A stretch of DNA of 12,479 nucleotides, taken from contig DEBV01000014.1 of assembly GCA_002348925.1 (NCBI GenBank), positions 93,924 through 106,402 of the forward strand, written 5' to 3'. The notes beneath the pieces were generated by a model. It made no database searches, was not told the DNA's origin, and saw only the letters and a program-made list of their open reading frames with translations. The position numbers and the translations under genes are program-made. Below are positions 6,720-12,479 of this stretch, piece after piece. Each line of letters opens with the position of its first letter. Position 1 is the stretch's first letter. The DNA is from Alphaproteobacteria bacterium UBA2947 (GTDB lineage: Bacteria > Pseudomonadota > Alphaproteobacteria > Rs-D84).

Positions 6720-8513
6720 ATGAAGCAGGCTAATATCAGAAATTTTTCAATTGTTGCACATATCGATCATGGGAAATCAACATTATCTGACAGATTGATA
6801 GAATATACTGGCGGTCTTGAATCGCGCGAAATGAAAGCGCAAGTTCTTGATTCCATGGATATTGAACGTGAACGTGGAATTACGATTAAGGCACAAACTG
6901 TTCGTTTGAATTACAAAGCAAAAAATGGTGAAACTTACCAATTAAATTTAATGGATACCCCTGGGCATGTTGACTTTTCTTATGAAGTATCGCGCAGTTT
7001 GGCTGCATGTGAAGGTGCGATAATTCTTGTTGATGCAACACAAGGTGTTCAGGCACAAACTTTGGCAAATGCGTATCTTGCGCTGGATAACGATTTGGAA
7101 ATGCTGCCAGTGTTAAATAAGATTGATTTACCGTCCAGTGATGTGGCTGCAACACGTGAACAAATCGCAGATGTTATTGGTATGGATGCGTCAGATGCGT
7201 TATGTGTGTCTGGGAAAACTGGTGCTGGCGTTCCTGAGTTACTGGAAGAAATTGTAAATAAATTGCCCGCGCCAAACGGTGATGAAAATGCCCCAACTCG
7301 CGCTTTGTTGGTCGATTCGTGGTACGATTCGTATCTTGGTGTTGTTGTGTTGGTGCGTGTGGTTGATGGAACTTTGCAGCGCGGTCAGAAAATAAAATTT
7401 ATCGCAACTGGTGCAGAATATGTTGTTGAAAAAGTCGGCTATTTCACACCAAAGATGGAAAACGTTGACAGTTTAACAACTGGTGAAATTGGATTCATTA
7501 TTACAGGTATGAAAACGATTCATGATTGCAAAGTAGGGGACACAATTTGTGATGCAAAAAGTGATGTTGAAATGTTGCCAGGGTTTAAACCGTCTGTTCC
7601 AGTGGTGTTTTCAAGTTTCTTCCCAGTAGAAGCAAACGATTATCCTGACCTGCGTGAAGGGGCGGAAAAACTGGCGTTAAATGATGCTTCGTTTGTGTTT
7701 ACTACTGAAAAATCTTCGGCATTGGGATTTGGTTTGCGCTGTGGATTCTTGGGGTTGCTTCATATGGAAATTATAAGTGAAAGATTGAATCGTGAATTTA
7801 ATTTATCACTTATTAACACTGTTCCAAGTGTGCTTTATAAAATTCATTTGCGTGATGGTTCGGTGATGGATTTGGAAAATCCAGCCGATATGCCAGAGAT
7901 AACACGAATCGAATCTATCGAAGAACCATGGGTGCGCGCAACAATTATGATGCCTGATAAATATTTGGGTGCGATTATGGAATTGTGTGCGTCGCGTCGT
8001 GGTGTTCAAGAAAATATTTCTTATGTTGGTAATCGTGCGGTGTTGGTTTATCAGTTGCCACTGTCTGAAATAGTTTTTGATTTTTACGACAGGGTGAAAT
8101 CTTTGTCGTCTGGTTATGCTTCGTTTGATTATGTTTTGTATGATTATCGTGTTTCAGATTTGGTAAAGGTTTCTATATTGGTAAACGATGAAAATGTTGA
8201 ACCTTTGTCGTTCCTTTGCCACAGAAGTGTCGCAGAAAAACGCGGTCGTCAAATTGTTGAAAAATTGAAAGATTTGATTCCACGACATCAATTCAAAATA
8301 CCATTGCAAGCCGCAATCGGGGGCAAGATTATTGCACGTGAAACAATCGCGGCATATCGCAAAGATGTTACTGCGAAATGTTATGGTGGCGATATTACAC
8401 GTAAAAGAAAGTTATTGGAAAAACAGAAAGAAGGTAAAAAGCGTTTGCGCACCTTTGGTAATGTAGAAATTCCACAATCTGCATTTATCAATGCGTTAAA
8501 GGTCAGCGAATAA
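6720..8513 (+). CDS. lepA: elongation factor 4 (LepA), ribosome-associated GTPase
   Basis: LepA/EF4 is a translational GTPase related to EF-G, associated with 30S assembly and with translation at unfavourable conditions. The 597-residue length is standard. The G1 P-loop is AHIDHGKST (13-21), G3 is DTPGH (79-83), G4 is NKID (133-136) and G5 is SGKTG. Domain II, the EF-G-like domains III and V (FGLRCGFLGLLHMEII is characteristic) and the LepA-specific C-terminal domain are all present. The last ends KQKEGKKRLRTFGNVEIPQ and AFINAL. A GGGGAAAGGA directly precedes the ATG. The gene is downstream of rbfA and 12 bases ahead of the small Cys protein, so these should share a transcript. Confidence 0.98.
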   Translation: MKQANIRNFSIVAHIDHGKSTLSDRLIEYTGGLESREMKAQVLDSMDIERERGITIKAQTVRLNYKAKNGETYQLNLMDTPGHVDFSYEVSRSLAACEGAIILVDATQGVQAQTLANAYLALDNDLEMLPVLNKIDLPSSDVAATREQIADVIGMDASDALCVSGKTGAGVPELLEEIVNKLPAPNGDENAPTRALLVDSWYDSYLGVVVLVRVVDGTLQRGQKIKFIATGAEYVVEKVGYFTPKMENVDSLTTGEIGFIITGMKTIHDCKVGDTICDAKSDVEMLPGFKPSVPVVFSSFFPVEANDYPDLREGAEKLALNDASFVFTTEKSSALGFGLRCGFLGLLHMEIISERLNREFNLSLINTVPSVLYKIHLRDGSVMDLENPADMPEITRIESIEEPWVRATIMMPDKYLGAIMELCASRRGVQENISYVGNRAVLVYQLPLSEIVFDFYDRVKSLSSGYASFDYVLYDYRVSDLVKVSILVNDENVEPLSFLCHRSVAEKRGRQIVEKLKDLIPRHQFKIPLQAAIGGKIIARETIAAYRKDVTAKCYGGDITRKRKLLEKQKEGKKRLRTFGNVEIPQSAFINALKVSE

Positions 8514-8525
8514 AGAAGAGAAAAA

Positions 8526-8813
8526 ATGAGAAAAATAATAGAAAAGGGAAAAAATTTTTATGCTGTAAGAAAAGATATGTTAAAGGCGGCTTCGGCCATT
8601 GGTCTGAACAATGATTCAATTGTAGAACATGGCTGCAGAAAGATTATCGAAGGGCGTCATTATTTATGCAAAAATTACAACCCAAATGATTTTTGTAATG
8701 TTCCGCATTGCCCTATGTTTGGTGAAAATGCGCGTTATATATTTGCCCTAAGAAAATATAAAGAAGCACGCAGTGAATTTATTGTTTCTTTGACTTTCTG
8801 GCGTTCAAAATAA
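8526..8813 (+). CDS. unrecognised small four-cysteine protein
   Basis: This 95-residue basic protein matches no family I know. It has no signal peptide or membrane segment. Four cysteines (37, 48, 57, 62) and histidines (35, 45, 61) cluster in the middle: C-x10-C-x8-C-x4-C, including CKNYNPNDFC and PHC. This suggests a zinc- or iron-sulfur-binding knuckle, but that is inference. The flanks are Lys/Arg-rich. An AAGAAGAG ribosome binding site precedes the ATG, 12 bases after the lepA stop, and the recombinase-like gene starts 19 bases later. This points to co-expression with both. The spacing of the last three cysteines resembles that in the 105-residue protein after fabF (11574-11891). Real coding is supported by operon spacing and codon use like its neighbours. 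Confidence 0.75.
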   Translation: MRKIIEKGKNFYAVRKDMLKAASAIGLNNDSIVEHGCRKIIEGRHYLCKNYNPNDFCNVPHCPMFGENARYIFALRKYKEARSEFIVSLTFWRSK

Positions 8814-8832
8814 TTAAACAAAAGGAAAAATC

Positions 8833-9831
8833 ATGGCGCATCAGTTTTTCTTTAATACATATATTCTTGATAATTTACCATCACCAGAAGTTGGCTTTGA
8901 TGTAGTGCAAGATTTGTCTGAACCAAGATTGCGTATGTACATAACACAACGTGGTGTAAAAAGTTTCTTTGTGCGTAAACGCATAAATGGTCGCGACAAA
9001 AGAATCATTATCGGCAAATATCCAGAAACAGATATAGAAGATGCGCGTGCAAAGGTCGCAGAGGTTCTAGATAGCGCATCAAAAAAAATTCCAACAAGAA
9101 GAAAAAAAATATCTTTTAAAAATTTTGTAGATTTGTATTTGGAACACAAAGTGCGTCGCAGTGAAGATTCTTTGGTTAAATTAAAGCGTGCAATAAATAT
9201 GCACTTTAAAGATTTGTTTGATAAAAATATTCAAGATATAACACAGCAAGATTTACAAACATCTTTGGATAATATTGCGGGGCGCGCCATGGCTTTGCGT
9301 ATGCAAGAATTACTGCAAAGTATTTTTAATTATGCAATCGATATGGGATACAGAAAAGATAACCCGATGGATAACATTGCCAAGATAACTGTTGCGCGTC
9401 GTGAAAGAAAATTAAATAAATCTGGAATACAAAAGTTGGCAAGCGCAATAAAAAAAGAAAAAGATATTAATTTGCGTTCTGCGTTTTTGATGTTGATTTA
9501 TGGTTTTGCGCCAAAGACAAAAGTATTCAAGATGCGCTGGGAAGATTTAGATTTTAATCATGATATGTGGGGCGATATGCCGTTGTCTGACAGGGCAATA
9601 TTGTTATTGCAAGATTTACCACAAGATGGTGAATGGGTCTTTGTTGGACGTGGACGTTTCCATTTAACTGATCCGCGAACCGCTTGGAAACGTGTAGCAA
9701 AAAATGCAAATATGCCAAATGTCACAATGGATGATGTTCATAAATTTCTTATGCGTGCGTTGGTGTGGAATCCAGATAAAGATAATTTGCGCAATAATAT
9801 GAATGATTTATTAGATGAATTATTTGCATAA
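8833..9831 (+). CDS. catalytically degenerate P4-type tyrosine-recombinase homologue
   Basis: The 332-residue product begins like a P4-family integrase. It has an arm-type DNA-binding domain (about 22-80: RGVKSFFVRKRINGRDKRIIIGKYPETDIEDA) and a SAM-like core-binding domain (about 92-185, ending LQSIFNYAIDMGYRKDNPMDNI). A shrunken catalytic domain follows. The usual TGxRxxE is YGFAPKT (223-229), with Ala226 in place of Arg I. The strand carrying the catalytic Lys is missing, as DLDF leads straight to MPLSDRA. The HxLR box reads DDVHK (300-304), and there is no nucleophilic Tyr or final His before the stop. It therefore should not cut DNA. There is no frameshift or premature stop, and codon use resembles its neighbours. 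A DNA-binding or structural role is my inference; slow decay of an old prophage integrase is the alternative. AAAGGA precedes the ATG. It is last in the rbfA-lepA operon. Confidence 0.85.
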   Translation: MAHQFFFNTYILDNLPSPEVGFDVVQDLSEPRLRMYITQRGVKSFFVRKRINGRDKRIIIGKYPETDIEDARAKVAEVLDSASKKIPTRRKKISFKNFVDLYLEHKVRRSEDSLVKLKRAINMHFKDLFDKNIQDITQQDLQTSLDNIAGRAMALRMQELLQSIFNYAIDMGYRKDNPMDNIAKITVARRERKLNKSGIQKLASAIKKEKDINLRSAFLMLIYGFAPKTKVFKMRWEDLDFNHDMWGDMPLSDRAILLLQDLPQDGEWVFVGRGRFHLTDPRTAWKRVAKNANMPNVTMDDVHKFLMRALVWNPDKDNLRNNMNDLLDELFA

Positions 9832-9841
9832 TACATTTTTT

Positions 9842-9860
9842 GCAAAAGTCAACCTTTTGT
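9842..9860 (+). terminator. weak hairpin after the recombinase-like gene
   Basis: CAAAAG (9843-9848) and CTTTTG (9854-9859) pair around TCAAC, with a G-T pair at the base. Only a mixed TTAT follows and the stem is AT-rich. It may end the rbfA-lepA transcript inefficiently, allowing read-through into acpP. Confidence 0.3.
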
Positions 9861-9867
9861 TATCATT

Positions 9868-9876
9868 TGTTATAAT
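9868..9876 (+). promoter_or_regulatory. candidate upstream acpP promoter: extended -10
   Basis: TG-T-TATAAT is a perfect extended -10 element (TG at 9868-9869, TATAAT at 9871-9876) without a convincing -35. A transcript from here would start near 9883 and carry the complete dyad at 9886-9920. Confidence 0.35.
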
Positions 9877-9879
9877 TCC

Positions 9880-9908
9880 TTGACAGTCTTTCTATAAAAT
9901 GATATTTT
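9880..9908 (+). promoter_or_regulatory. putative acpP promoter with consensus -35
   Basis: TTGACA (9880-9885) is a perfect -35. After 17 bases comes TATTTT (9903-9908, 4/6). The predicted start is near 9915, about 54 bases before the acpP ATG. The nested inverted repeats at 9886-9920 are centred on the -10. Confidence 0.55.
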
Positions 9909-9920
9909 GTTAGGAAAGAC
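9886..9920. promoter_or_regulatory. nested inverted repeat over the acpP promoter, possible operator
   Basis: GTCTTTC (9886-9892) is mirrored by GAAAGAC (9914-9920). Inside it, AAAAT (9896-9900) is mirrored by ATTTT (9904-9908). The two centres differ by about one base. The element fills the promoter spacer, the -10 and the predicted start site, so a bound protein would block RNA polymerase. No regulator is identified. Confidence 0.35.
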
Positions 9921-9968
9921 GCCTGGGTAAAAAGGGTCGATAAGATTAACATAAATAAAGGATATGAA

Positions 9969-10202
9969 ATGTCTACTTTTGAAAAAGTAAAAAAAATTGT
10001 ATGTGATAAATTGGGTGTTGATGAATCTAAGGTTACAGAAACAGCATCTTTTGTAAATGATTTGGGTGCAGATTCATTGGACGTCGTAGAATTTGTTATG
10101 GAAGTTGAAAAAGAATTCAATATCACTATTCCTGATGAAGAAGCAACAAAATTGACAACAGTTGGTGATGCAGTTAAATATATCGATGCACACGCAAAAT
10201 AA
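9969..10202 (+). CDS. acpP: acyl carrier protein
   Basis: AcpP carries growing acyl chains as thioesters during fatty acid synthesis. The 77-residue acidic product has the phosphopantetheine attachment site GADSLDVVEF, with Ser36 as modified residue. Helix II continues as VMEVEKEFNITIPDEEA, the surface that docks FabF and other partner enzymes. The length is standard. AAAGGA lies seven bases before the ATG. An ATG at 9964 is out of frame. It has its own promoter region and a strong terminator, and fabF follows under a separate promoter. This allows AcpP to be made in excess, as is usual. Confidence 0.98.
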   Translation: MSTFEKVKKIVCDKLGVDESKVTETASFVNDLGADSLDVVEFVMEVEKEFNITIPDEEATKLTTVGDAVKYIDAHAK

Positions 10203-10223
10203 TCGTTGCTGAAATGTTTTTAT

Positions 10224-10256
10224 AATAATGTCGCCGTTTTGGCGGCATTATTTTTT
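10224..10256 (+). terminator. strong Rho-independent terminator after acpP
   Basis: AATAATGTCGCC (10224-10235) pairs with GGCGGCATTATT (10241-10252) through 12 bp including one T-G pair. The loop is GTTTT and T residues follow to 10256. It separates acpP from the fabF promoter that begins seven bases later. Confidence 0.93.
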
Positions 10257-10262
10257 ATATCG

Positions 10263-10291
10263 TTGATTTGGTAAACTTTTTATTGTATGAT
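10263..10291 (+). promoter_or_regulatory. putative fabF promoter
   Basis: TTGATT (10263-10268) is followed after 17 bases by TATGAT (10286-10291). The predicted start is near 10298, about 26 bases ahead of the ATG, with AAAAAGGA as ribosome binding site. Confidence 0.6.
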
Positions 10292-10323
10292 TGGCGCGAC
10301 ATATTACACAAAAAGGATTTTTT

Positions 10324-11574
10324 ATGAAAAGAGTTGTTATCACAGGTATGGGAATTGTTTCGCCAGTTGGCAGTGGTATTGAACATGCTTGGAAAAGTTT
10401 GTTGGACGGAAAAAGCGGTATTCGCAAAGTGACAGAATTTGATGTTTCTGATATTTCTTCACAGATTGCTGGTATGCCAGTACGCGGAACGAATCCAGGT
10501 GAATATAATCCTGATTCTGTGATTGAACCACGTGAACAACGCAAAATGGAAAAGACAATAATGTATGCGTTAGTTGCGGCGGATGAAGCAATCAAAGATG
10601 CGAAATTAGAAGATTATGATGGGGATAAAAACAAAGTTGGTGTTTCTGTTGGCAGTGGTGTTGGTGGTTTGTCTACTATATCTGAAACAGATACAGAAAT
10701 TATTAAAAGTGGTGCTAAATTTGTAAGTCCATTTTTTGTTCCTAAATCTATTATAAATATGCCTGCGGGATACATCTCTATTAAATATGGATTTGGTGGA
10801 CCAAATATTGCGATGTCTACGGCGTGCGCGACAGGTGCGCATTCGATTGGTGAAGGTGCAGAAATAATCAGACGCGGTGATGCAGATATTATGATTTGTG
10901 GTGGTTCTGAATCTGCGGTGTGTAAATTAGGTATGGCGGGTTTTGCCGCGATGCGCGCGTTAAGTACACGAAATGATGATCCAGAACATGCTTCACGTCC
11001 ATGGGACAAGGATAGAGATGGTTTTATCGTTGCCGAAGGTGCTGGTATTTTGGTTCTGGAAGAATATGAACACGCAGTTGCACGTGGTGCAAAAATTTAT
11101 GCAGAAGTTGCTGGTTTTGGTATGTCTGCGGATGCGCATCATATTACAGCGCCTGCACCAAATGGCGAAGGTGGTAAACGCGCTATGTTAATCGCATTGG
11201 AAAAATCAGGCTTGAAACCAGAAGATATAGATTATGTTAATGCGCATGGAACATCAACTGGTTTGGGTGACTTGGGTGAATTGGTTGCAGTCAAAGAATT
11301 GTTCGGAAATGGAAATACTTGTATGTCATCAACTAAATCCATGACAGGACATTTGTTGGGTGCGGCGGGTGCAATCGAAGCAATCTTTTCTGCGCTGGCG
11401 ATTCGTGATAATATCGTTCCACCAACAATCAACTTGGAAAATCCAATTGACGAAGTAGGGGATTTTAATCTTGTTCCAAACAAAGCACAAAAACGTAAAG
11501 TTGATGCCGCGTTAAGTAATTCGTTTGGGTTTGGTGGAACAAACGCGTCTTTGATTTTAAAGCGAGTAAAATAA
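10324..11574 (+). CDS. fabF: 3-oxoacyl-[acyl-carrier-protein] synthase II
   Basis: FabF condenses malonyl-ACP with acyl-ACP to extend fatty acids (KAS II). The 416-residue thiolase-fold protein has the Cys-His-His triad: Cys168 in STACATGAHSIG, His308 in NAHGTST and His343 in SMTGHLLGAAGA. The Gly-rich end SFGFGGTNASL is present. His/His chemistry and length match FabF/FabB; the sequence around the triad fits FabF better. The usual T before the first catalytic His is Ala (NAHGTSTGLGD), a common variant. The ATG at 10324 follows AAGGA and starts the conserved MKRVVITGMG; an in-frame TTG at 10291 lies in the promoter. It follows acpP, its substrate carrier. The last base of its stop is the first base of the next start. 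Confidence 0.97.
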   Translation: MKRVVITGMGIVSPVGSGIEHAWKSLLDGKSGIRKVTEFDVSDISSQIAGMPVRGTNPGEYNPDSVIEPREQRKMEKTIMYALVAADEAIKDAKLEDYDGDKNKVGVSVGSGVGGLSTISETDTEIIKSGAKFVSPFFVPKSIINMPAGYISIKYGFGGPNIAMSTACATGAHSIGEGAEIIRRGDADIMICGGSESAVCKLGMAGFAAMRALSTRNDDPEHASRPWDKDRDGFIVAEGAGILVLEEYEHAVARGAKIYAEVAGFGMSADAHHITAPAPNGEGGKRAMLIALEKSGLKPEDIDYVNAHGTSTGLGDLGELVAVKELFGNGNTCMSSTKSMTGHLLGAAGAIEAIFSALAIRDNIVPPTINLENPIDEVGDFNLVPNKAQKRKVDAALSNSFGFGGTNASLILKRVK

Positions 11575-11891
11575 TGGCATATGATATAAATTGGTTTGAA
11601 AATAATATGCAACCTGTTTTGGCAGATGGTCTGGGTAATTGCAGTGCCTGTTGTTTGCGAAATTTAGATAAAGATTTATTTTGCAAAAAATTAACATGTG
11701 TTGATGAGCGCTGTTGTCATTTTGTTTTTTGGGATACAAAAAATCCAGGCCAACATCGTGAACTTTTAATGGGGTTGCCATCAAAAGATATGACAGAATG
11801 GTTTCAAAAAATTTCTGTTAAACGTGCGCAAGAAATCACGGGTGATATGATAAATAAAGCGTTGCAAAATCAGAAACAAAATGTAAAATAA
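11574..11891 (+). CDS. unrecognised cysteine-rich 105-residue protein
   Basis: I do not recognise this protein. It has no signal peptide or membrane segment. Seven cysteines lie in residues 23-48: CSACC (23-27), then Cys37, Cys42 and CC (47-48) followed by His49. This looks like a metal-binding (Zn or Fe-S) module. The C-terminal half (about 60-105) is polar and helical with a Lys/Gln-rich end. The start shares a base with the fabF stop (TAATG), so translation should be coupled to fabF. The expected role is therefore in the same expression context, though not necessarily in lipid synthesis. The gene ends 10 bases before tRNA-Pro, and its last codons may carry the tRNA promoter. It has a Cys pattern partly like the 95-residue protein after lepA. 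Confidence 0.78.
   Translation: MAYDINWFENNMQPVLADGLGNCSACCLRNLDKDLFCKKLTCVDERCCHFVFWDTKNPGQHRELLMGLPSKDMTEWFQKISVKRAQEITGDMINKALQNQKQNVK
11862..11889 (+). promoter_or_regulatory. candidate tRNA-Pro promoter inside the preceding gene
   Basis: TTGCAA (11862-11867) is followed after 16 bases by TAAAAT (11884-11889). The predicted start is near 11896, six bases before the tRNA. Both elements lie within the last codons and stop of the Cys-rich gene. Confidence 0.4.
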
Positions 11892-11901
11892 GTTTGCTTT
11901 T

Positions 11902-11978
<77 letters not shown>

Positions 11979-11983
11979 TTCGT

Positions 11984-12000
11984 CTTTGCCACAGGCAAAG
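11984..12000 (+). other. hairpin just downstream of tRNA-Pro
   Basis: CTTTGCC (11984-11990) pairs with GGCAAAG (11994-12000) around ACA. No T run follows, so it is not a classical terminator. It may mark the 3' processing region of the tRNA precursor or reduce read-through into the NUDIX gene. Confidence 0.4.
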
Positions 12001-12037
12001 TTGCGATAGGAATAAAAATACAAAAAGGGTACTTGTT

Positions 12038-12460
12038 ATGTATGTGGCGAATAAAAATATGGAGATGAGACAAGGTGTTGGTGTTTGGTTGTTCAATCCA
12101 TCTGGTCAGGTTTTGATGGGATTGCGTTTGTCTAAACATGGTTTTAATACTTGGTCTGCCCCAGGCGGAAAACCAGAAGCAAAAGAATCATTGGTTGAAA
12201 CAGCAATTCGTGAAACCTTTGAAGAAACAGGTATCGTATTGAAACCTCATATGTTAAAGTTTGTTGCTTTTACAGAAGATTTTTTCCCTGATTCTCACTA
12301 TTTAACAGTTCATTATCGTGTTGATAATATTTCGTCTGTTCCAACGATTATGGAACCGAATAAATGTAAAGAATGGCGTTGGTTTGATTTGAACAAATTA
12401 CCAAAGAATTTGTTTTTGTCCGCACAAAATTTATTGAAGCAAAATGTTTTCGGGGTGTAG
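12038..12460 (+). CDS. NUDIX hydrolase (MutT/NUDT15-like)
   Basis: This 140-residue NUDIX protein should hydrolyse a nucleoside diphosphate linked to another group, using divalent metal. The Nudix box at 44-66 fits GX5EX7REUXEEXGU fully (G44, E50, R58, E59, E62, E63, G65), including the metal-binding glutamates. The flanking sequence GVGVWLFNPSGQVLMGLR, TWSAPGGK and EWRWFDLNKLP resembles the MutT/NUDT15 group, suggesting a nucleotide-pool or housekeeping role; the substrate cannot be read from sequence. The ATG at 12038 has AAAAAGGG eight bases upstream; in-frame ATGs at 12059 and 12065 are alternatives. The stop TAG lies inside the next tRNA gene, so the last ten bases are shared with it. 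Confidence 0.88.
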   Translation: MYVANKNMEMRQGVGVWLFNPSGQVLMGLRLSKHGFNTWSAPGGKPEAKESLVETAIRETFEETGIVLKPHMLKFVAFTEDFFPDSHYLTVHYRVDNISSVPTIMEPNKCKEWRWFDLNKLPKNLFLSAQNLLKQNVFGV

Positions 12461-12479
12461 CGCAGCCTGGTAGCGCGTT
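12451..12479 (+). tRNA. partial tRNA, probably tRNA-Pro (cut by window end)
   Basis: The sequence starts with an acceptor strand CGGGGTG, then TA, a D arm GCGC-AGCCTGGTA-GCGC and GTT. The first base C and the D arm closely match bacterial tRNA-Pro, as in the gene at 11902. The anticodon lies beyond the window; TGG is likely but unseen. Its first ten bases are the last codons and stop of the NUDIX gene. Confidence 0.8.

Noticed and set aside
6886..8009. Minus-strand open frames inside lepA
   Set aside because: lepA is complete with all motifs; the antisense frames lack recognisable domains and ribosome binding sites.
8833..9968. Recombinase-like gene as evidence of an integrated prophage or genomic island
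   Set aside because: There are no phage, transposase or cargo genes, no direct repeats and no tRNA junction next to it, and base and codon use match the surrounding core genes.
9832..9968. Possible frameshifted remainder of the integrase catalytic domain downstream of its stop
   Set aside because: The stretch contains hairpin and promoter signals for acpP and no open frame with HxxR or Tyr motifs.
10291..10323. Longer FabF beginning at a TTG
   Set aside because: It would start inside the -10 box and adds residues absent from the family; the ATG at 10324 has a proper ribosome binding site.
11984..12000. Hairpin after tRNA-Pro as a Rho-independent terminator
   Set aside because: The stem is good, but no T run follows, so only a generic hairpin is reported.

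Overview
This is an AT-rich, densely coded chromosomal window from a Gram-negative bacterium. TolB, FtsEX, an outer-membrane beta-barrel protein and a PlsC-type acyltransferase all imply two membranes. An alphaproteobacterium is the best guess. The reasons are the gene order ftsE-ftsX-DUF218-plsC, an acyltransferase with HX4E rather than HX4D, and the general look of the housekeeping proteins. AT-richness, near-zero gene spacing and tiny leaders suggest a streamlined, perhaps host-associated lineage. That placement is inference and no species is claimed.

Layout, left to right. (1) Positions 1-152 hold what may be the 3' end of an upstream gene, then a terminator-like inverted repeat that is fused to the tolB promoter and ribosome binding site. 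(2) tolB and a secreted thermonuclease-like protein are coupled on +. (3) A compact minus-strand operon ftsE-ftsX-DUF218-plsC follows, with 0-1 bp gaps or ATGA overlaps. (4) A divergent + gene encodes an outer-membrane beta-barrel protein, and a strong bidirectional hairpin separates it from (5) a minus-strand YqaA/DedA-family membrane protein. (6) A + operon carries rbfA, lepA, a small four-cysteine protein and a tyrosine-recombinase homologue that has lost every catalytic residue. (7) acpP has its own promoter with an unusual dyad and its own terminator. (8) fabF has its own promoter and is stop/start-overlapped with a cysteine-rich 105-residue protein. (9) tRNA-Pro(CGG) is followed by a NUDIX hydrolase whose last codons run into a second, truncated proline-type tRNA at the window edge.

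Functionally the window is mostly core biology: envelope maintenance and division (TolB, FtsEX, beta-barrel protein), lipid synthesis (AcpP, FabF, PlsC), and ribosome maturation and translation (RbfA, LepA, tRNA-Pro). The part that does not fit is the rbfA-lepA tail. An intact-length but catalytically empty P4-type integrase homologue sits there as an ordinary operon member next to an unrecognised Cys protein. This is the best candidate for something undescribed, probably a domesticated DNA-binding protein. The two small Cys-rich proteins (after lepA and after fabF) share a similar C-x8/9-C-x4-C spacing and are the other unknowns. I found no CRISPR array, insertion sequence, transposase or complete mobile element. 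No gene-free stretch exceeds about 150 bases.
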